Below are positions 34,376 through 42,765 of a stretch of 64,000 nucleotides of DNA, in pieces. Made by a program: the position numbers and the translations under genes. Under the pieces are notes generated by a model. It was not told the origin of the DNA and did not search any database. It worked only from the letters and a program-made list of their open reading frames with translations. Origin of the DNA: an uncultured Clostridia bacterium (GTDB taxonomy: Bacteria > Bacillota > Clostridia > Oscillospirales > Acutalibacteraceae); NCBI GenBank assembly GCA_944384905.1, contig CALWVE010000033.1:1-64000 (forward strand). The letters are read 5' to 3'. The stretch's first letter is position 1. Every line of letters begins with the position of its first letter.

Positions 34376-35848
34376 GTGAAAAAAGTTCTGGCTTTTGACT
34401 TTGGAGCTTCCAGCGGCCGTGCCATGCTGGGATCTTTTGATGGTAAAAAAATTCAGATGGAAGAAATCCATCGTTTTTCCAACGACACCGTAACCGTTAA
34501 CGGGACGTTCTACTGGGACACCCTGCGACTGTTTTTTGAAATTAAACAAGGTATTTCTCTGGCTATCCAGAAGGGCGGTTTCGACGCCATCGGTATCGAC
34601 ACCTGGGGCGTCGATTTCGGTATGCTCGATAAGAAAGGCCGTCTGCTGGGCGCACCGGTTCATTACCGCGATGCACGTACCGAAGGCATGCCCGAAGAAG
34701 TTTTCAAAACCGTAAGCAAAGAGGAAATCTATGCCCGCACCGGCATTCAGTGCATGCGTATCAACACGCTGTATCAGCTTTATTATCTGACGCATCATGA
34801 TGCCGAACTGTTCTCTTTGTGCGATAAGATCCTGATGACGCCCGATCTGTTCGCTTATTTCCTCACCGGCGAAATGCGCGGCGAAATGACCAACGCCTCC
34901 ACCACCAACCTGATGGATGCCAAAACCAAAACATGGGATACGGAGCTCTGCGAAAAATTGGGCATCCCGACGCATATCCTGCCTGAAATCATCGCACCCG
35001 GCGAAGCCTACGGCACCCTTTCCAAAGATATCTGCGAAGAGCTGGGTTGTGATCCCGTGCCGGTCATCGCCGTAGCGACACACGACACCGCCAGCGCCGT
35101 TGTAGCTACGCCCGCACAGACCGACGATTTCGTATACATCAGCTGCGGCACCTGGTCGCTGTTCGGCATTGAAAGCGATTCCCCCATCCTCTCGGATGAA
35201 GCCATGGCCGCAAACTTCACCAACGAAACAGGCTATAACAAAACAACCCGTTTCCTGAAAAACATTATGGGTCTGTGGATCATTCAGGAATCCCGCCGTC
35301 AGTGGATCCGCGAGGGACAAAACGTGACCTATGCCACGCTGGAACAGGATGCCCTGGGCTGCGAACCGTTCCGCTGCTTTATCGACTGCGACGATCCTTC
35401 GTTTGAAGCACCCGGCAATCTGCCGCGCCGCATTCAGGAATTCTGTGAACGCACCGGACAGTACGTTCCGCAGACGCGCGGCGAAATCATGCGCTGCATC
35501 TACCAGAGCCTGGCCATGAAATACCGCTATACATTTGAATCGCTGAAAACGCTGCGCGGACGCGATTTTGCTTCGATCAACGTCATCGGTGGCGGCACGA
35601 AAGATAACTTCCTGTGCCAGCTTACCGCAAACGCCACCGGCGTTCCGGTTGCGGCCGGCCCCAACGAAGCAACCGTCATGGGCAACATTGCCGTTCAGCT
35701 GATTGCGCTGGGCGAAATCTCTTCTTTGAAGCATGCCCGCGAAGTTGTTACCGCTTCGACCGATCTGAAAACATACCTGCCCGTCGCGGAAGAAAAGCCG
35801 CTTTGGGATGAGGCTTATCAGAACTATCTGAAAATTCTGAATGCCTAA
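34376..35848 (+). CDS. rhaB: Rhamnulokinase (RhaB)
   Basis: 490 residues, FGGY carbohydrate kinase. Phosphorylates L-rhamnulose with ATP. Seen: '[16 protein letters not shown]' (ATP phosphate 1, residues 3-18), '[13 protein letters not shown]' (about 76-88), '[11 protein letters not shown]' and '[16 protein letters not shown]' near the C-terminus. The start is GTG with AAAGGCGGG upstream. It is followed 35 bases later by rhaA; the aldolase rhaD is not in the window. Confidence 0.95.
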   Translation: MKKVLAFDFGASSGRAMLGSFDGKKIQMEEIHRFSNDTVTVNGTFYWDTLRLFFEIKQGISLAIQKGGFDAIGIDTWGVDFGMLDKKGRLLGAPVHYRDARTEGMPEEVFKTVSKEEIYARTGIQCMRINTLYQLYYLTHHDAELFSLCDKILMTPDLFAYFLTGEMRGEMTNASTTNLMDAKTKTWDTELCEKLGIPTHILPEIIAPGEAYGTLSKDICEELGCDPVPVIAVATHDTASAVVATPAQTDDFVYISCGTWSLFGIESDSPILSDEAMAANFTNETGYNKTTRFLKNIMGLWIIQESRRQWIREGQNVTYATLEQDALGCEPFRCFIDCDDPSFEAPGNLPRRIQEFCERTGQYVPQTRGEIMRCIYQSLAMKYRYTFESLKTLRGRDFASINVIGGGTKDNFLCQLTANATGVPVAAGPNEATVMGNIAVQLIALGEISSLKHAREVVTASTDLKTYLPVAEEKPLWDEAYQNYLKILNA

Positions 35849-35883
35849 AAGGAACATTTCTTAATTACAAGGAGGAAACCTCT

Positions 35884-37140
35884 ATGCGTGAAGATATCAA
35901 ACAGGCTTATGAACTTGCCAAAGCAGCCTATGCCGCCATCGGCGTAGATACCGACAAAGCTATGGAAGAGCTGAAAAAGATTCAGATTTCCATGCACTGC
36001 TGGCAGGGCGATGATGTACAGGGCTTTTTGTTTAAAGATGCTTCCCTTTCGGGCGGCATTCAGGCAACCGGCAATTATCCGGGCAAAGCCACCACGCCGG
36101 ACGAACTGCGTTCCGACATTGAATTTGCTTATTCCCTGATTCCCGGTAAACATCGCTTCAACCTGCATGCCATTTATGCCGATACGGATGAAAAAGTAGA
36201 TCTGGACGAACTGGAACCCCGCCACTTTGAAAAATGGGTTGCCTGGGCTAAGAAACTGGGCATCGGTCTCGATTTCAACCCCACCTGCTTCTCCCATCCG
36301 ATGGCCGAAAGCGGATTCACGGTTTCTTCCGCAGATGACAAGGTTCGTAATTTCTGGATCGAGCACTGCAAGCGTTCCCGCCGCATCGCCGATTATTTCG
36401 GCCGTGAACTCGGCACCAAGTGCGTGACGAACTACTGGTTCCCGGACGGCTACAAAGATATCCCGGTAGACCGCGAAGCTCCCCGCCGCCGCATGATGGA
36501 ATCCCTGGATGAAATCTTCAGCGAAGAGATGGATCCGCAGTACAATTTGGATGCCATCGAAAGCAAGGTATTCGGTATCGGCGTAGAAAGCTACACCGTA
36601 GGCTCCAACGAATTTGCGCTGGGCTATGCCATTTCCCGCGACAAAGCCTACTGCCTGGATGCCGGTCACTTCCACCCCACCGAAGTGATCTCCGATAAAA
36701 TCGCTTCCGTTCTGATGTACACCAAGGAACTGCTGCTGCACGTTTCCCGTCCGGTTCGCTGGGACTCCGACCACGTAGTGATTCTCGACGACGAGCTGAA
36801 CGCGATTGCACAGAGCCTGGTTCGCACCGGTCTGATCGAACGCACGCACATCGGTCTGGACTTCTTCGATGCTTCCATCAACCGCATTGCGGCTTGGGTA
36901 ATCGGCACGCGCAACATGCTCAAAGCCTTGCTGAAAGCCTATCTGGAACCTACCGAAGAACTCAAGAAGATCGAACTTGAAGGCGATTATACCAGCCGTC
37001 TGGCTCTGACGGAAGAACTCAAGATGTATCCGTTCGCCGCAGTTTGGGATTACTACTGCGAAACCATGGGCGTACCGGTTCGCGACAGCTGGCTGCCGAT
37101 GGTAAAAGAATACGAAAAAAATGTGCTCTCTAAGCGCTAA
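35884..37140 (+). CDS. rhaA: L-rhamnose isomerase (RhaA)
   Basis: 418 residues, standard length. Manganese-dependent isomerisation of L-rhamnose to L-rhamnulose, the substrate of RhaB. Recognised by '[11 protein letters not shown]' (about 39-49), '[16 protein letters not shown]' (about 131-146), 'DAGHFHPTE' and '[13 protein letters not shown]'. AAGGAGG is eight bases upstream. It forms an operon with rhaB and ends in a terminator. Confidence 0.96.
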   Translation: MREDIKQAYELAKAAYAAIGVDTDKAMEELKKIQISMHCWQGDDVQGFLFKDASLSGGIQATGNYPGKATTPDELRSDIEFAYSLIPGKHRFNLHAIYADTDEKVDLDELEPRHFEKWVAWAKKLGIGLDFNPTCFSHPMAESGFTVSSADDKVRNFWIEHCKRSRRIADYFGRELGTKCVTNYWFPDGYKDIPVDREAPRRRMMESLDEIFSEEMDPQYNLDAIESKVFGIGVESYTVGSNEFALGYAISRDKAYCLDAGHFHPTEVISDKIASVLMYTKELLLHVSRPVRWDSDHVVILDDELNAIAQSLVRTGLIERTHIGLDFFDASINRIAAWVIGTRNMLKALLKAYLEPTEELKKIELEGDYTSRLALTEELKMYPFAAVWDYYCETMGVPVRDSWLPMVKEYEKNVLSKR

Positions 37141-37151
37141 AAGCTAAAAAG

Positions 37152-37191
37152 AAAGTCCAAATGCAGAAGATTTCTTCTGTGTTTGGACTTT
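37152..37191 (+). terminator. Terminator after rhaA
   Basis: Stem AAAGTCCAAA (37152-37161) / TTTGGACTTT (37182-37191) with an inner AGAAGA/TCTTCT helix, then a TTATTCTTGTTT tail. Confidence 0.8.
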
Positions 37192-37308
37192 ATTCTTGTT
37201 TGATTCGGAAAATGATCCGGCCAAAATCGAAAACTGCCTCAAGGCACCGGAACGCGCGGCTTTTGAGATTATTACCGGAAGAAGAAAACTCAACTAAAGA
37301 AAAGAAAT

Positions 37309-37328
37309 CCGCAGACAACAGCCTGCGG
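37309..37328 (-). terminator. Terminator after the HAD hydrolase gene
   Basis: Stem CCGCAG (37309-37314) / CTGCGG (37323-37328) with the minus-strand tail ATTTCTTTTCTTT. It is 16 bases past the stop of the leftward HAD gene. Confidence 0.65.
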
Positions 37329-37343
37329 CTTTTGCTTTACAGC

Positions 37344-38033
37344 TTACAATTCTTCAAAAATCTGGGGAAGTTCTGCAAGTGTGGAAACGGAACGATCAAA
37401 CATCGACGAATCGGATACTGTTTCGCCGGTTGGATTATACCAGATACAGCGCAGCCCGGCGTTTCTTCCTCCTTGCATATCGCTGGAAAGCGAATCGCCG
37501 ACAATCACCGTTTCTTCGCGGCAAATTCCGCCGGGGATACGGGCAAAGCAAAGCTCAAAAAAACGAGGATCCGGTTTATTCACGCCGATTTCTTCCGAAA
37601 CAAAACAATCGTCCATCAGACGGTCAAATCCAGCCAGGCGCATGCGGTTTCGGGAAGTATAGGTGTTTCCGTTGGTCACAATGTACTGCCGGTATTTTCC
37701 GGAAAGAGAAGCGCACAGCTCGTAAGAACCGGGGATAAAATACGCCGCCTGTCCCAGCACACGCGGGTAAAGCCTAGCTGTGGCTTTGACATCTGCCGAA
37801 ACGCCTAGCTGTTGAAACAACCGCTCGAAACGAAGCGTATACAGCTGTTCGCGTGTAATTTCTTTTCGTTCCAGCTGTTTCCAACAGGTGTCGTTAATCT
37901 GGGAATACAACTGAATCGTTTCGGGCGTAGGTTCAACACCCGCCTTGGATAATACTTTGCGAATCGCAAACGATTCCGCTTTTTTAAAATTGAGCAGCGT
38001 TCCATCCAGATCCCATAAAATTGTACGGATCAT
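37344..38033 (-). CDS. HAD-superfamily hydrolase (YjjG-like nucleotidase/phosphatase)
   Basis: 229 residues. HAD motif I 'LWDLDGTLLNF' at residues 6-16, a helical cap, motif II 'IVTNGNTYT', and motifs III/IV 'EEIGVNKPDPRFFE' and 'VIVGDSLSSDMQGGRNAG'. The closest recognisable group is the YjjG/TIGR02254 pyrimidine nucleotidase type; the substrate is unproven. GGAGG precedes the ATG. It is 124 bases downstream of the AICAR formyltransferase gene, read in the same direction, and could share its riboswitch control. Confidence 0.85.
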   Translation of the reverse strand: MIRTILWDLDGTLLNFKKAESFAIRKVLSKAGVEPTPETIQLYSQINDTCWKQLERKEITREQLYTLRFERLFQQLGVSADVKATARLYPRVLGQAAYFIPGSYELCASLSGKYRQYIVTNGNTYTSRNRMRLAGFDRLMDDCFVSEEIGVNKPDPRFFELCFARIPGGICREETVIVGDSLSSDMQGGRNAGLRCIWYNPTGETVSDSSMFDRSVSTLAELPQIFEEL

Positions 38034-38157
38034 CTTATTTCCTCCTTACTGCGTTCCGATTCAAGCGGCGGGCGGCAGTATTTTTTCAGCTTTCGGGTTA
38101 CAGCTACGATTTCCTCAAAAAACGGGGGCTCGGCACATGGTCGAACCCCAGAATATT

Positions 38158-39342
38158 TTAGTGATGGAACAGACGGATTCCCGTAAATGCCATGGCCAGG
38201 CCGTGCTGGTCGCAGCAATCGATGACGGCATCGTCACGCACGGAACCGCCGGGCTGTGCAATATACGAAACACCACTGCGGCAGGCGCGCTCGATGTTAT
38301 CGCTGAACGGGAAGAACGCATCGCTGCCCAGCGCCACACCGGTGATACCGGCAAGATAGGCTTTCTTTTCTTCGCGGGTCAGCGGCTGCGGCTGCTCGGT
38401 GAAATACTGCTGCCAGATACCGTCGGCCAGAACTTCGTCGTATTCATCGGAGAGGTAGACATCGATTACGTTGTCGCGCTCCGGACGGCCGAGCTTCGGC
38501 AGGAAGGGCAGATCCAGCACACGGGGATGCTGACGCAGATGCCAGCGGTCGGCCTTATCGCCGGCCAGGCGCGTGCAGTGAATACGGGACTGCTGACCGG
38601 CACCTACGCCGATAGCCTGTCCGTCTACCGCGTAGCATACGGAGTTGGACTGTGTATATTTGAGGGTAATCAGCGCCACAATCAGGTCGCGCTTGGCGGC
38701 ATCGGGCAGTTCCTTGTTCTTTGTGACCAAATTTTCGAGCAGAGCTTCGTCGATCTTCAGGTTGTTGCGGCCCTGTTCAAACGTAATGCCGAATACCTGC
38801 TTGCGCTCGATTTCTTCCGGAACATAATCGGGATCGATCTTGACGATATTGTAGTTGCCGTTCTTCTTCTTTTTCAGAAGTTCCAGCGCTTCATCCGTAT
38901 AGCCGGGCGCAATCACGCCGTCGGATACTTCGCGCTTGATCAGACGAGCCGTCGTCTTATCACACACATCGGAAAGCGCGATCCAGTCGCCGAACGAAGA
39001 CATACGATCCGTACCGCGCGCACGGGCATACGCCAGCGCCAGCGGAGAATCATCCAGTCCCTTTACATCCTGTACGAAGCAGGCTTTTTTCAGCGCGTCG
39101 CTCATCGGAAGACCCAACGCGGCGGAAGTGGGGCTGACGTGCTTAAACGAAGCGGCACAGGTCACGCCGGTGGCTTCTTTCAGCTCCTTAACCAGCTGCC
39201 AGCTATTGAAGGCATCGAGGAAGTTGATATAGCCCGGGCGGCCCGAAAGGATTTCGACCGGCAGTTCCCCGCCGTTTGCCATATAAATGCGGGCAGGCTT
39301 CTGGTTGGGGTTACAGCCATACTTCAGAGAAAATTCATTCAT
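38158..39342 (-). CDS. Stand-alone AICAR formyltransferase
   Basis: 394 residues. Transfers a formyl group from 10-formyl-THF to AICAR in purine synthesis. It corresponds to the C-terminal AICARFT part of PurH, but has no N-terminal IMP cyclohydrolase (MGS) domain. The active-site 'ASFKHVSPTSAA' (Lys-His, about 65-76) and C-terminal 'FFPFSDNIERACRSGVSYIAQPGGSVRDD' region (split) are present. IMP cyclohydrolase must be made elsewhere. A ZTP riboswitch with terminator lies directly upstream, fitting its substrate, since ZTP/ZMP (AICAR) builds up when 10-formyl-THF is short. Confidence 0.93.
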   Translation of the reverse strand: MNEFSLKYGCNPNQKPARIYMANGGELPVEILSGRPGYINFLDAFNSWQLVKELKEATGVTCAASFKHVSPTSAALGLPMSDALKKACFVQDVKGLDDSPLALAYARARGTDRMSSFGDWIALSDVCDKTTARLIKREVSDGVIAPGYTDEALELLKKKKNGNYNIVKIDPDYVPEEIERKQVFGITFEQGRNNLKIDEALLENLVTKNKELPDAAKRDLIVALITLKYTQSNSVCYAVDGQAIGVGAGQQSRIHCTRLAGDKADRWHLRQHPRVLDLPFLPKLGRPERDNVIDVYLSDEYDEVLADGIWQQYFTEQPQPLTREEKKAYLAGITGVALGSDAFFPFSDNIERACRSGVSYIAQPGGSVRDDAVIDCCDQHGLAMAFTGIRLFHH

Positions 39343-39397
39343 GTTGAAACGCTCCTTAACTTCATTTTTCGGAAAAGTACACGCAAATTAAAACGAC

Positions 39398-39435
39398 AAA
39401 AAAGGCAGCTTCGTAACGTTCGCTGCGAAGCTGCC
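39398..39435 (-). terminator. Intrinsic terminator of the ZTP riboswitch
   Basis: On the minus strand the stem GGCAGCTTCG (39435-39426) / CGAAGCTGCC (39413-39404) is followed by T6 (39403-39398). Its 5' arm overlaps the last bases of the conserved aptamer CTGGGC, so ligand-bound aptamer and terminator exclude one another. Confidence 0.9.
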
Positions 39436-39500
39436 CAGACGGCCGGCAAAAGAAACTCCTGCTCCCCCGTGGTTTCCCACATATGCCGTCAGTCACAGGA
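39433..39500 (-). promoter_or_regulatory. ZTP (pfl) riboswitch aptamer
   Basis: On the minus strand the pfl-motif signatures occur in order: GTGACTGACGG (39496-39486), GTGGGAAACCAC, GGGGAGC, and the 3' piece CCGTCTGGGC (39442-39433). Pfl-motif RNAs sense ZTP/ZMP and switch on folate and purine genes. The next gene is AICAR formyltransferase, a classic target. Coupled to the overlapping terminator, this is an ON switch by anti-termination. Confidence 0.93.
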
Positions 39501-39512
39501 ATTTACTCTTTA

Positions 39513-39541
39513 TTTATACCATATTCGTCATGCCGCGTCAA
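39513..39541 (-). promoter_or_regulatory. Promoter of the ZTP riboswitch and AICAR formyltransferase gene
   Basis: On the minus strand: -35 TTGACG (39541-39536), 17-base spacer, -10 TATAAA (39518-39513). Initiation a few bases before the aptamer is expected. Confidence 0.75.
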
Positions 39542-39551
39542 GAGGAAAGCA

Positions 39552-41090
39552 TTATACGGGAATAAGAAGTGTACGGGCTTCCTCAATCGTATCCTCATAA
39601 CAGTCGTTTTCTTCGCGCAAAGCCGAAACACCGGCGCGATGGCTCTTGGCAATATCCCATACACGCTCGCCCGCCTGTGCAAAATAAACGGCAAGCGCCG
39701 CATTATTTTCGGGATAAGCCTTATCGTGTTCCGTTTCTACCGCACTGATATACGTCATATTCTGTGTTTGCGACAAGCGGAAGCAGATCATCAATTCAAC
39801 GGAAATTTCCAGCGCATCGGCGGCCTCAATTCGATAGGCACTTACACGGGGCAATTCCAAATCGGCCGAAACACGCACGCCTTTTCCCATCCCGGCATCG
39901 GCCAGCGTTTCGGAAAATTCCACGGCCTGCTCGGTGTAAAATGGCGTCCCGGAAAGATCCACGCCCAGCACGCACAGCGTATACCGGCCCTTTCCATGCA
40001 GTCCGCTGTCATCCGTAAAGGCGTTGACGCTGCCGCTTTCTGCCCACACATCCGTAATGCTCGATACTTCGTGACCCGCGATCTCGAAGCGCACTTTTTT
40101 AGAGAAGCGTTCGCGGCGGAAAGAAACACCGGAAACGAACGTATCCTGCGCGTGTTCCAGCGCAACCGGGCAGCGCGTGGAATACGCGTCGGTTACAAAT
40201 TCGATGCTTTCTTCGCAATAAGCCGCGCCGTACAGAAACAAGCGAACCCAGATATCGAGCCGCGTATTTTCGCCGGTTGCTTCCGCTTTGGGGCTCACCG
40301 TGACTTCGCCTGCATCCAACCGCAGATCCAGCACGGCGTCTTCCGTAAGACCGGGGCAATCTTCCAGGCGCGAGAACGGAATTTCAAACGTCATCGGTTC
40401 CAGTGTCACGCCGTCTGCCGCCGAAAGATACAGCACACAGACGTTTAGCATACCTTTCACCAAAAGCTTGCCTTCCACAACCCGCGTCTCGTCCATTCGC
40501 ACGGTACAGGCACTGCGCAGAATCGTTTCAACAGGCGGCTTACCCGCCGGAAACTCCTGACTGTCTTCTACAGTGAACTGAGAACAGCATTGCGCCCGAG
40601 CGGTGCTGATCGAAACCGGTTCTTTCAGAAATTCAATGTCTTCCCCACCCGTGGTGTCTAGAAGCGCCTCTCCCCGCTTTTCCGTTACAAAAGCACTCAC
40701 CGAAAATGCGCCGTGGATATCGACCCGGCGTGCACTCACAGCCCGGCAGTTGATGTAATCGCATTTCGCCCGCAGGGAGACGCAAGGGTCGGTGACACTG
40801 TGCTTGAGTTTAATCTGAAGAGAAAACTGCTGACGAGCCTCACAGGAATGAACCGCGTCCCCATGGGTATCGAGATAATAAACGTGGATCACACACGTTC
40901 CGTCGCACACCAAAGTATCCTGCATAACCGAATAGGAAGAAATCTCCGGCGAAAAGCGGCATTTCAGGATTTTTTGAATATCGCTGCAATAATCCGGCAG
41001 GGTAAAATCAATATCGATGGGATGTTCATGACAGCCATCGAACAAAACATCAAAGCGTTCGAAAGCTTCTTTTGCATAAATCTGATCCAT
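39552..41090 (-). CDS. sipL: SipL-like spore protein: SPOCS (DUF3794) repeats plus LysM
   Basis: 512 residues. Three SPOCS/DUF3794 modules (about 30-150, 180-290, 320-440; for example 'IDIDFTLPDYCSDIQKILKC') followed by a C-terminal LysM-like domain ('YFAQAGERVWDIAKSHRAGVSAL', split, about 460-512). This is the architecture of SipL, the Clostridia protein that binds SpoIVA to build the spore coat. The ATG at 41090 has AAAGGAGCG upstream. It supports a spore-forming, or formerly spore-forming, organism. I judge SipL by layout; other SPOCS-LysM proteins exist. Confidence 0.85.
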   Translation of the reverse strand: MDQIYAKEAFERFDVLFDGCHEHPIDIDFTLPDYCSDIQKILKCRFSPEISSYSVMQDTLVCDGTCVIHVYYLDTHGDAVHSCEARQQFSLQIKLKHSVTDPCVSLRAKCDYINCRAVSARRVDIHGAFSVSAFVTEKRGEALLDTTGGEDIEFLKEPVSISTARAQCCSQFTVEDSQEFPAGKPPVETILRSACTVRMDETRVVEGKLLVKGMLNVCVLYLSAADGVTLEPMTFEIPFSRLEDCPGLTEDAVLDLRLDAGEVTVSPKAEATGENTRLDIWVRLFLYGAAYCEESIEFVTDAYSTRCPVALEHAQDTFVSGVSFRRERFSKKVRFEIAGHEVSSITDVWAESGSVNAFTDDSGLHGKGRYTLCVLGVDLSGTPFYTEQAVEFSETLADAGMGKGVRVSADLELPRVSAYRIEAADALEISVELMICFRLSQTQNMTYISAVETEHDKAYPENNAALAVYFAQAGERVWDIAKSHRAGVSALREENDCYEDTIEEARTLLIPV

Positions 41091-41177
41091 AATAACGCGC
41101 TCCTTTACTTTTTCTTGCCAATTCATATGCCGATTGAGGAAAAAATATGCACAGATATGAAATTTGTCGTGATAAGC

Positions 41178-41206
41178 TTGTAAAGCGGGCGGCGTTGTGC
41201 TATACT
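41178..41206 (+). promoter_or_regulatory. Promoter of the THF riboswitch and folT
   Basis: -35 TTGTAA (41178-41183), 17-base spacer, -10 TATACT (41201-41206). The predicted start near 41213 falls just before the aptamer. Confidence 0.75.
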
Positions 41207-41214
41207 TCCTAAAA

Positions 41215-41309
41215 ACAGAGTAGGAATATGTGCGTTAAGATCCGCGTGGACGGGGAGTTGCCCGCGGGCGATGGAGTTTTCCAGCGATGCATATTCCGCA
41301 TCCCGCTGT
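41215..41309 (+). promoter_or_regulatory. THF (folT-type) riboswitch aptamer
   Basis: The order matches class I THF riboswitches: closing stem ACAG/CTGT (41215-41218, 41306-41309), AGTAG, stem GGAATATG/CATATTCC, the conserved GCGTTAAG (41232-41239), GGACGGGGAGTTG, a CTGGAG-like hairpin with loop TTTT, and 3' GCATCCCGCT. A structured stretch follows, including CCCGG/CCGGG and TTGTTTTACAAAACAA overlapping the approach to the AAGGAGG site. This suggests control of translation or termination of folT. Confidence 0.9.
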
Positions 41310-41386
41310 AAAACACCCGGTTGCTTTGCCGAAAGGCGGGCCGGGCGATGCGGCGTCTTTGTTTTACAAAACAAGGAGGCTTTTTT

Positions 41387-41905
41387 ATGCTCAAAAAACG
41401 TGAACACCTCGAAACCATGATGATGCTGGCGCTGCTTTTGGCTATGCAGATCCTGCTCTCGCGCTTCTTTTCCATTACGGCGCTGAGCCAGAAAATCGGC
41501 TTTTCCTTTTTGCCTGTTTTTCTGGCGGCACGCCGAAACGGCATTCCTGGCGCGGTCTTTGTGGGCGGCGTAGGCGATTTAATCGGCGCGCTTGCTTTCC
41601 CCGTAGGGCCGTATTTCTTCGGATTTACGGTAACGGCGGCGCTGGGCGGCGTACTGTACGGCGCATTTTTTAAGCGCAGTGTTTCCTGGCTTTCAATTAT
41701 AGCCGCTGTTGTGCTGTTCCAGATTTTTGGCTCTCTGGTGCTCAACACGGTTTGGCTTTCCATGATGCTCGGCAAGGGCTTTTGGATTTTGCTGCCCGGC
41801 CGCGTGATGCAGGCCATTATTATGGTTCCTGTACAGGTTGTGGTTGGCGGTTTGTTCCTGCGCCGTCAGGCCGTGAACCGTCTGCTGCATCAGACTGCTG
41901 TGTGA
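41387..41905 (+). CDS. folT: ECF transporter S component, folate-type (FolT)
   Basis: 172 residues, five or six membrane helices. Substrate-binding subunit of an energy-coupling factor importer; it needs shared EcfA/EcfT encoded elsewhere. The N-terminal 'LLLAMQILLSRFFSI' and 'RRNGIPGAVFVGGVGDLIGALAFPVGPYFFGFTVTAALGGVLYG' region (split) match the folate family. The ATG at 41387 has AAGGAGG eight bases upstream. The THF riboswitch directly upstream makes folate the likely substrate. Confidence 0.92.
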   Translation: MLKKREHLETMMMLALLLAMQILLSRFFSITALSQKIGFSFLPVFLAARRNGIPGAVFVGGVGDLIGALAFPVGPYFFGFTVTAALGGVLYGAFFKRSVSWLSIIAAVVLFQIFGSLVLNTVWLSMMLGKGFWILLPGRVMQAIIMVPVQVVVGGLFLRRQAVNRLLHQTAV

Positions 41906-41921
41906 TGAAAATAAATAAGTC

Positions 41922-41937
41922 TCTGCCTTCGGGCAGA
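41922..41937 (+). other. Small hairpin after folT
   Basis: TCTGCC-TTCG-GGCAGA is split around position 41928-41931. It resembles the start of the stronger terminator 14 bases on. No T-run follows, so its role is unknown. Confidence 0.4.
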
Positions 41938-41950
41938 TTATAAAAAGAAA

Positions 41951-41988
41951 AACCTTCTGCCCGGATCCCCGCCCGGCAGAAGGTTTTT
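41951..41988 (+). terminator. Terminator after folT
   Basis: Stem AACCTTCTGCC (41951-41961) / GGCAGAAGGTT (41975-41985) with further GG/CC pairs in the loop, then a T5 run. Confidence 0.9.
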
Positions 41989-42066
41989 AGCTTATTGAAA
42001 AAGATATGCGTAATTTAACAGCTTATACAAATAAAAAGTTAGAAAAAGCGTTTTCTAGACGAGACA

Positions 42067-42230
42067 GGGAACCCCCGGCGAGGGTTCCCTACGAATCAAA
42101 CATCCGGTGGATGTTTGATTCTACCCTCCTGCGCTTATGGAAGTAAAAGAATTCCGCTCTCTGCGGAGAGTGGCCAAAGGCTCTGCCTTTGGAAACCGCA
42201 AACCTTTGAAAAGGTTTGATCGAAACTTTT
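42067..42230 (+). repeat. Multi-hairpin intergenic repeat, copy 2 (no inserted modules)
   Basis: The same chain as at 30869-31134: GGGAACCC/GGGTTCCC (42067-42089), GAATCAAACATCC/GGATGTTTGATTC, CCGCTCTC-TGCG-GAGAGTGG (a G-T wobble keeps the pair), CCAAAGG (42174-42180) / CCTTTGG (42186-42192), AAACCTT/AAGGTTT, ending TGATCGAAAC. It lies in a convergent gap between folT and a GNAT gene. The rest of the gap, 41989-42066 and 42231-42289, is AT-rich without features. Confidence 0.85.
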
Positions 42231-42289
42231 TATATTTGTTAATTTCTCTGTAGCTTTAGACTTTATAGGCCGTCTACTTTATCACGTTT

Positions 42290-42730
42290 TTACAGATCAA
42301 ACCGAAAAATCTTCACCGCCCGTTTTCCCTCGGCATACATTTCGTTATCCGAAGGAATAGCGGCTGTTTCCAAATAGCGCCCGCCGGCGATTTCGCATGT
42401 TCTGGCTGACGCTGCATTATCGGGAACACAGGTAATAATCAGGTAATCCATTCCATGCTTTCGCGCCTGATGAAACAAAAGCGCACACGCTTTGGCGGCA
42501 TACCGATGTCCGCGATACGCTTCTTCGATACCATAACCGATATTCCCGCCGATATACGTTTTCTCGTTGTGCCCGATCCGCAGATCACAATGGCCGATTG
42601 TTGTCCCATCCGGCAAACAGATCTCAAAGTAATAAGCCGGAAGCCAGCGCTTCTGCGGCTGTTCTTCTGCTGTTTTTACCAGACGGAGAAAAATTTCGTC
42701 TGTACGCAAATCGTCACAATCGTAAAACAC
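42290..42730 (-). CDS. GNAT-family N-acetyltransferase
   Basis: 146 residues, one acetyltransferase domain of the RimJ/RimL-like type. Acetyl-CoA binding is suggested by 'GYGIEEAYRGHRYAAKACALL' (split, about 75-96), with the R-G-H-R-Y-A variant of Q/R-x-x-G-x-G/A. The C-terminal 'VPDNAASARTCEIAGGRYLE' is typical. The start is GTG with GGGAGGTG upstream. The substrate is unknown. It is a lone gene. Confidence 0.85.
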   Translation of the reverse strand: MFYDCDDLRTDEIFLRLVKTAEEQPQKRWLPAYYFEICLPDGTTIGHCDLRIGHNEKTYIGGNIGYGIEEAYRGHRYAAKACALLFHQARKHGMDYLIITCVPDNAASARTCEIAGGRYLETAAIPSDNEMYAEGKRAVKIFRFDL

Positions 42731-42765
42731 AAGGGCACCTCCCAGTCATTCTAAAACAGCGCTAC

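Noticed and set aside
38030-38157. Small minus-strand frame between AICAR formyltransferase and the HAD gene ('FFEEIVAVTRKLKKYC...')
   Set aside because: It has no start with a ribosome site, overlaps the formyltransferase end if extended, and is short; judged chance coding or a remnant.
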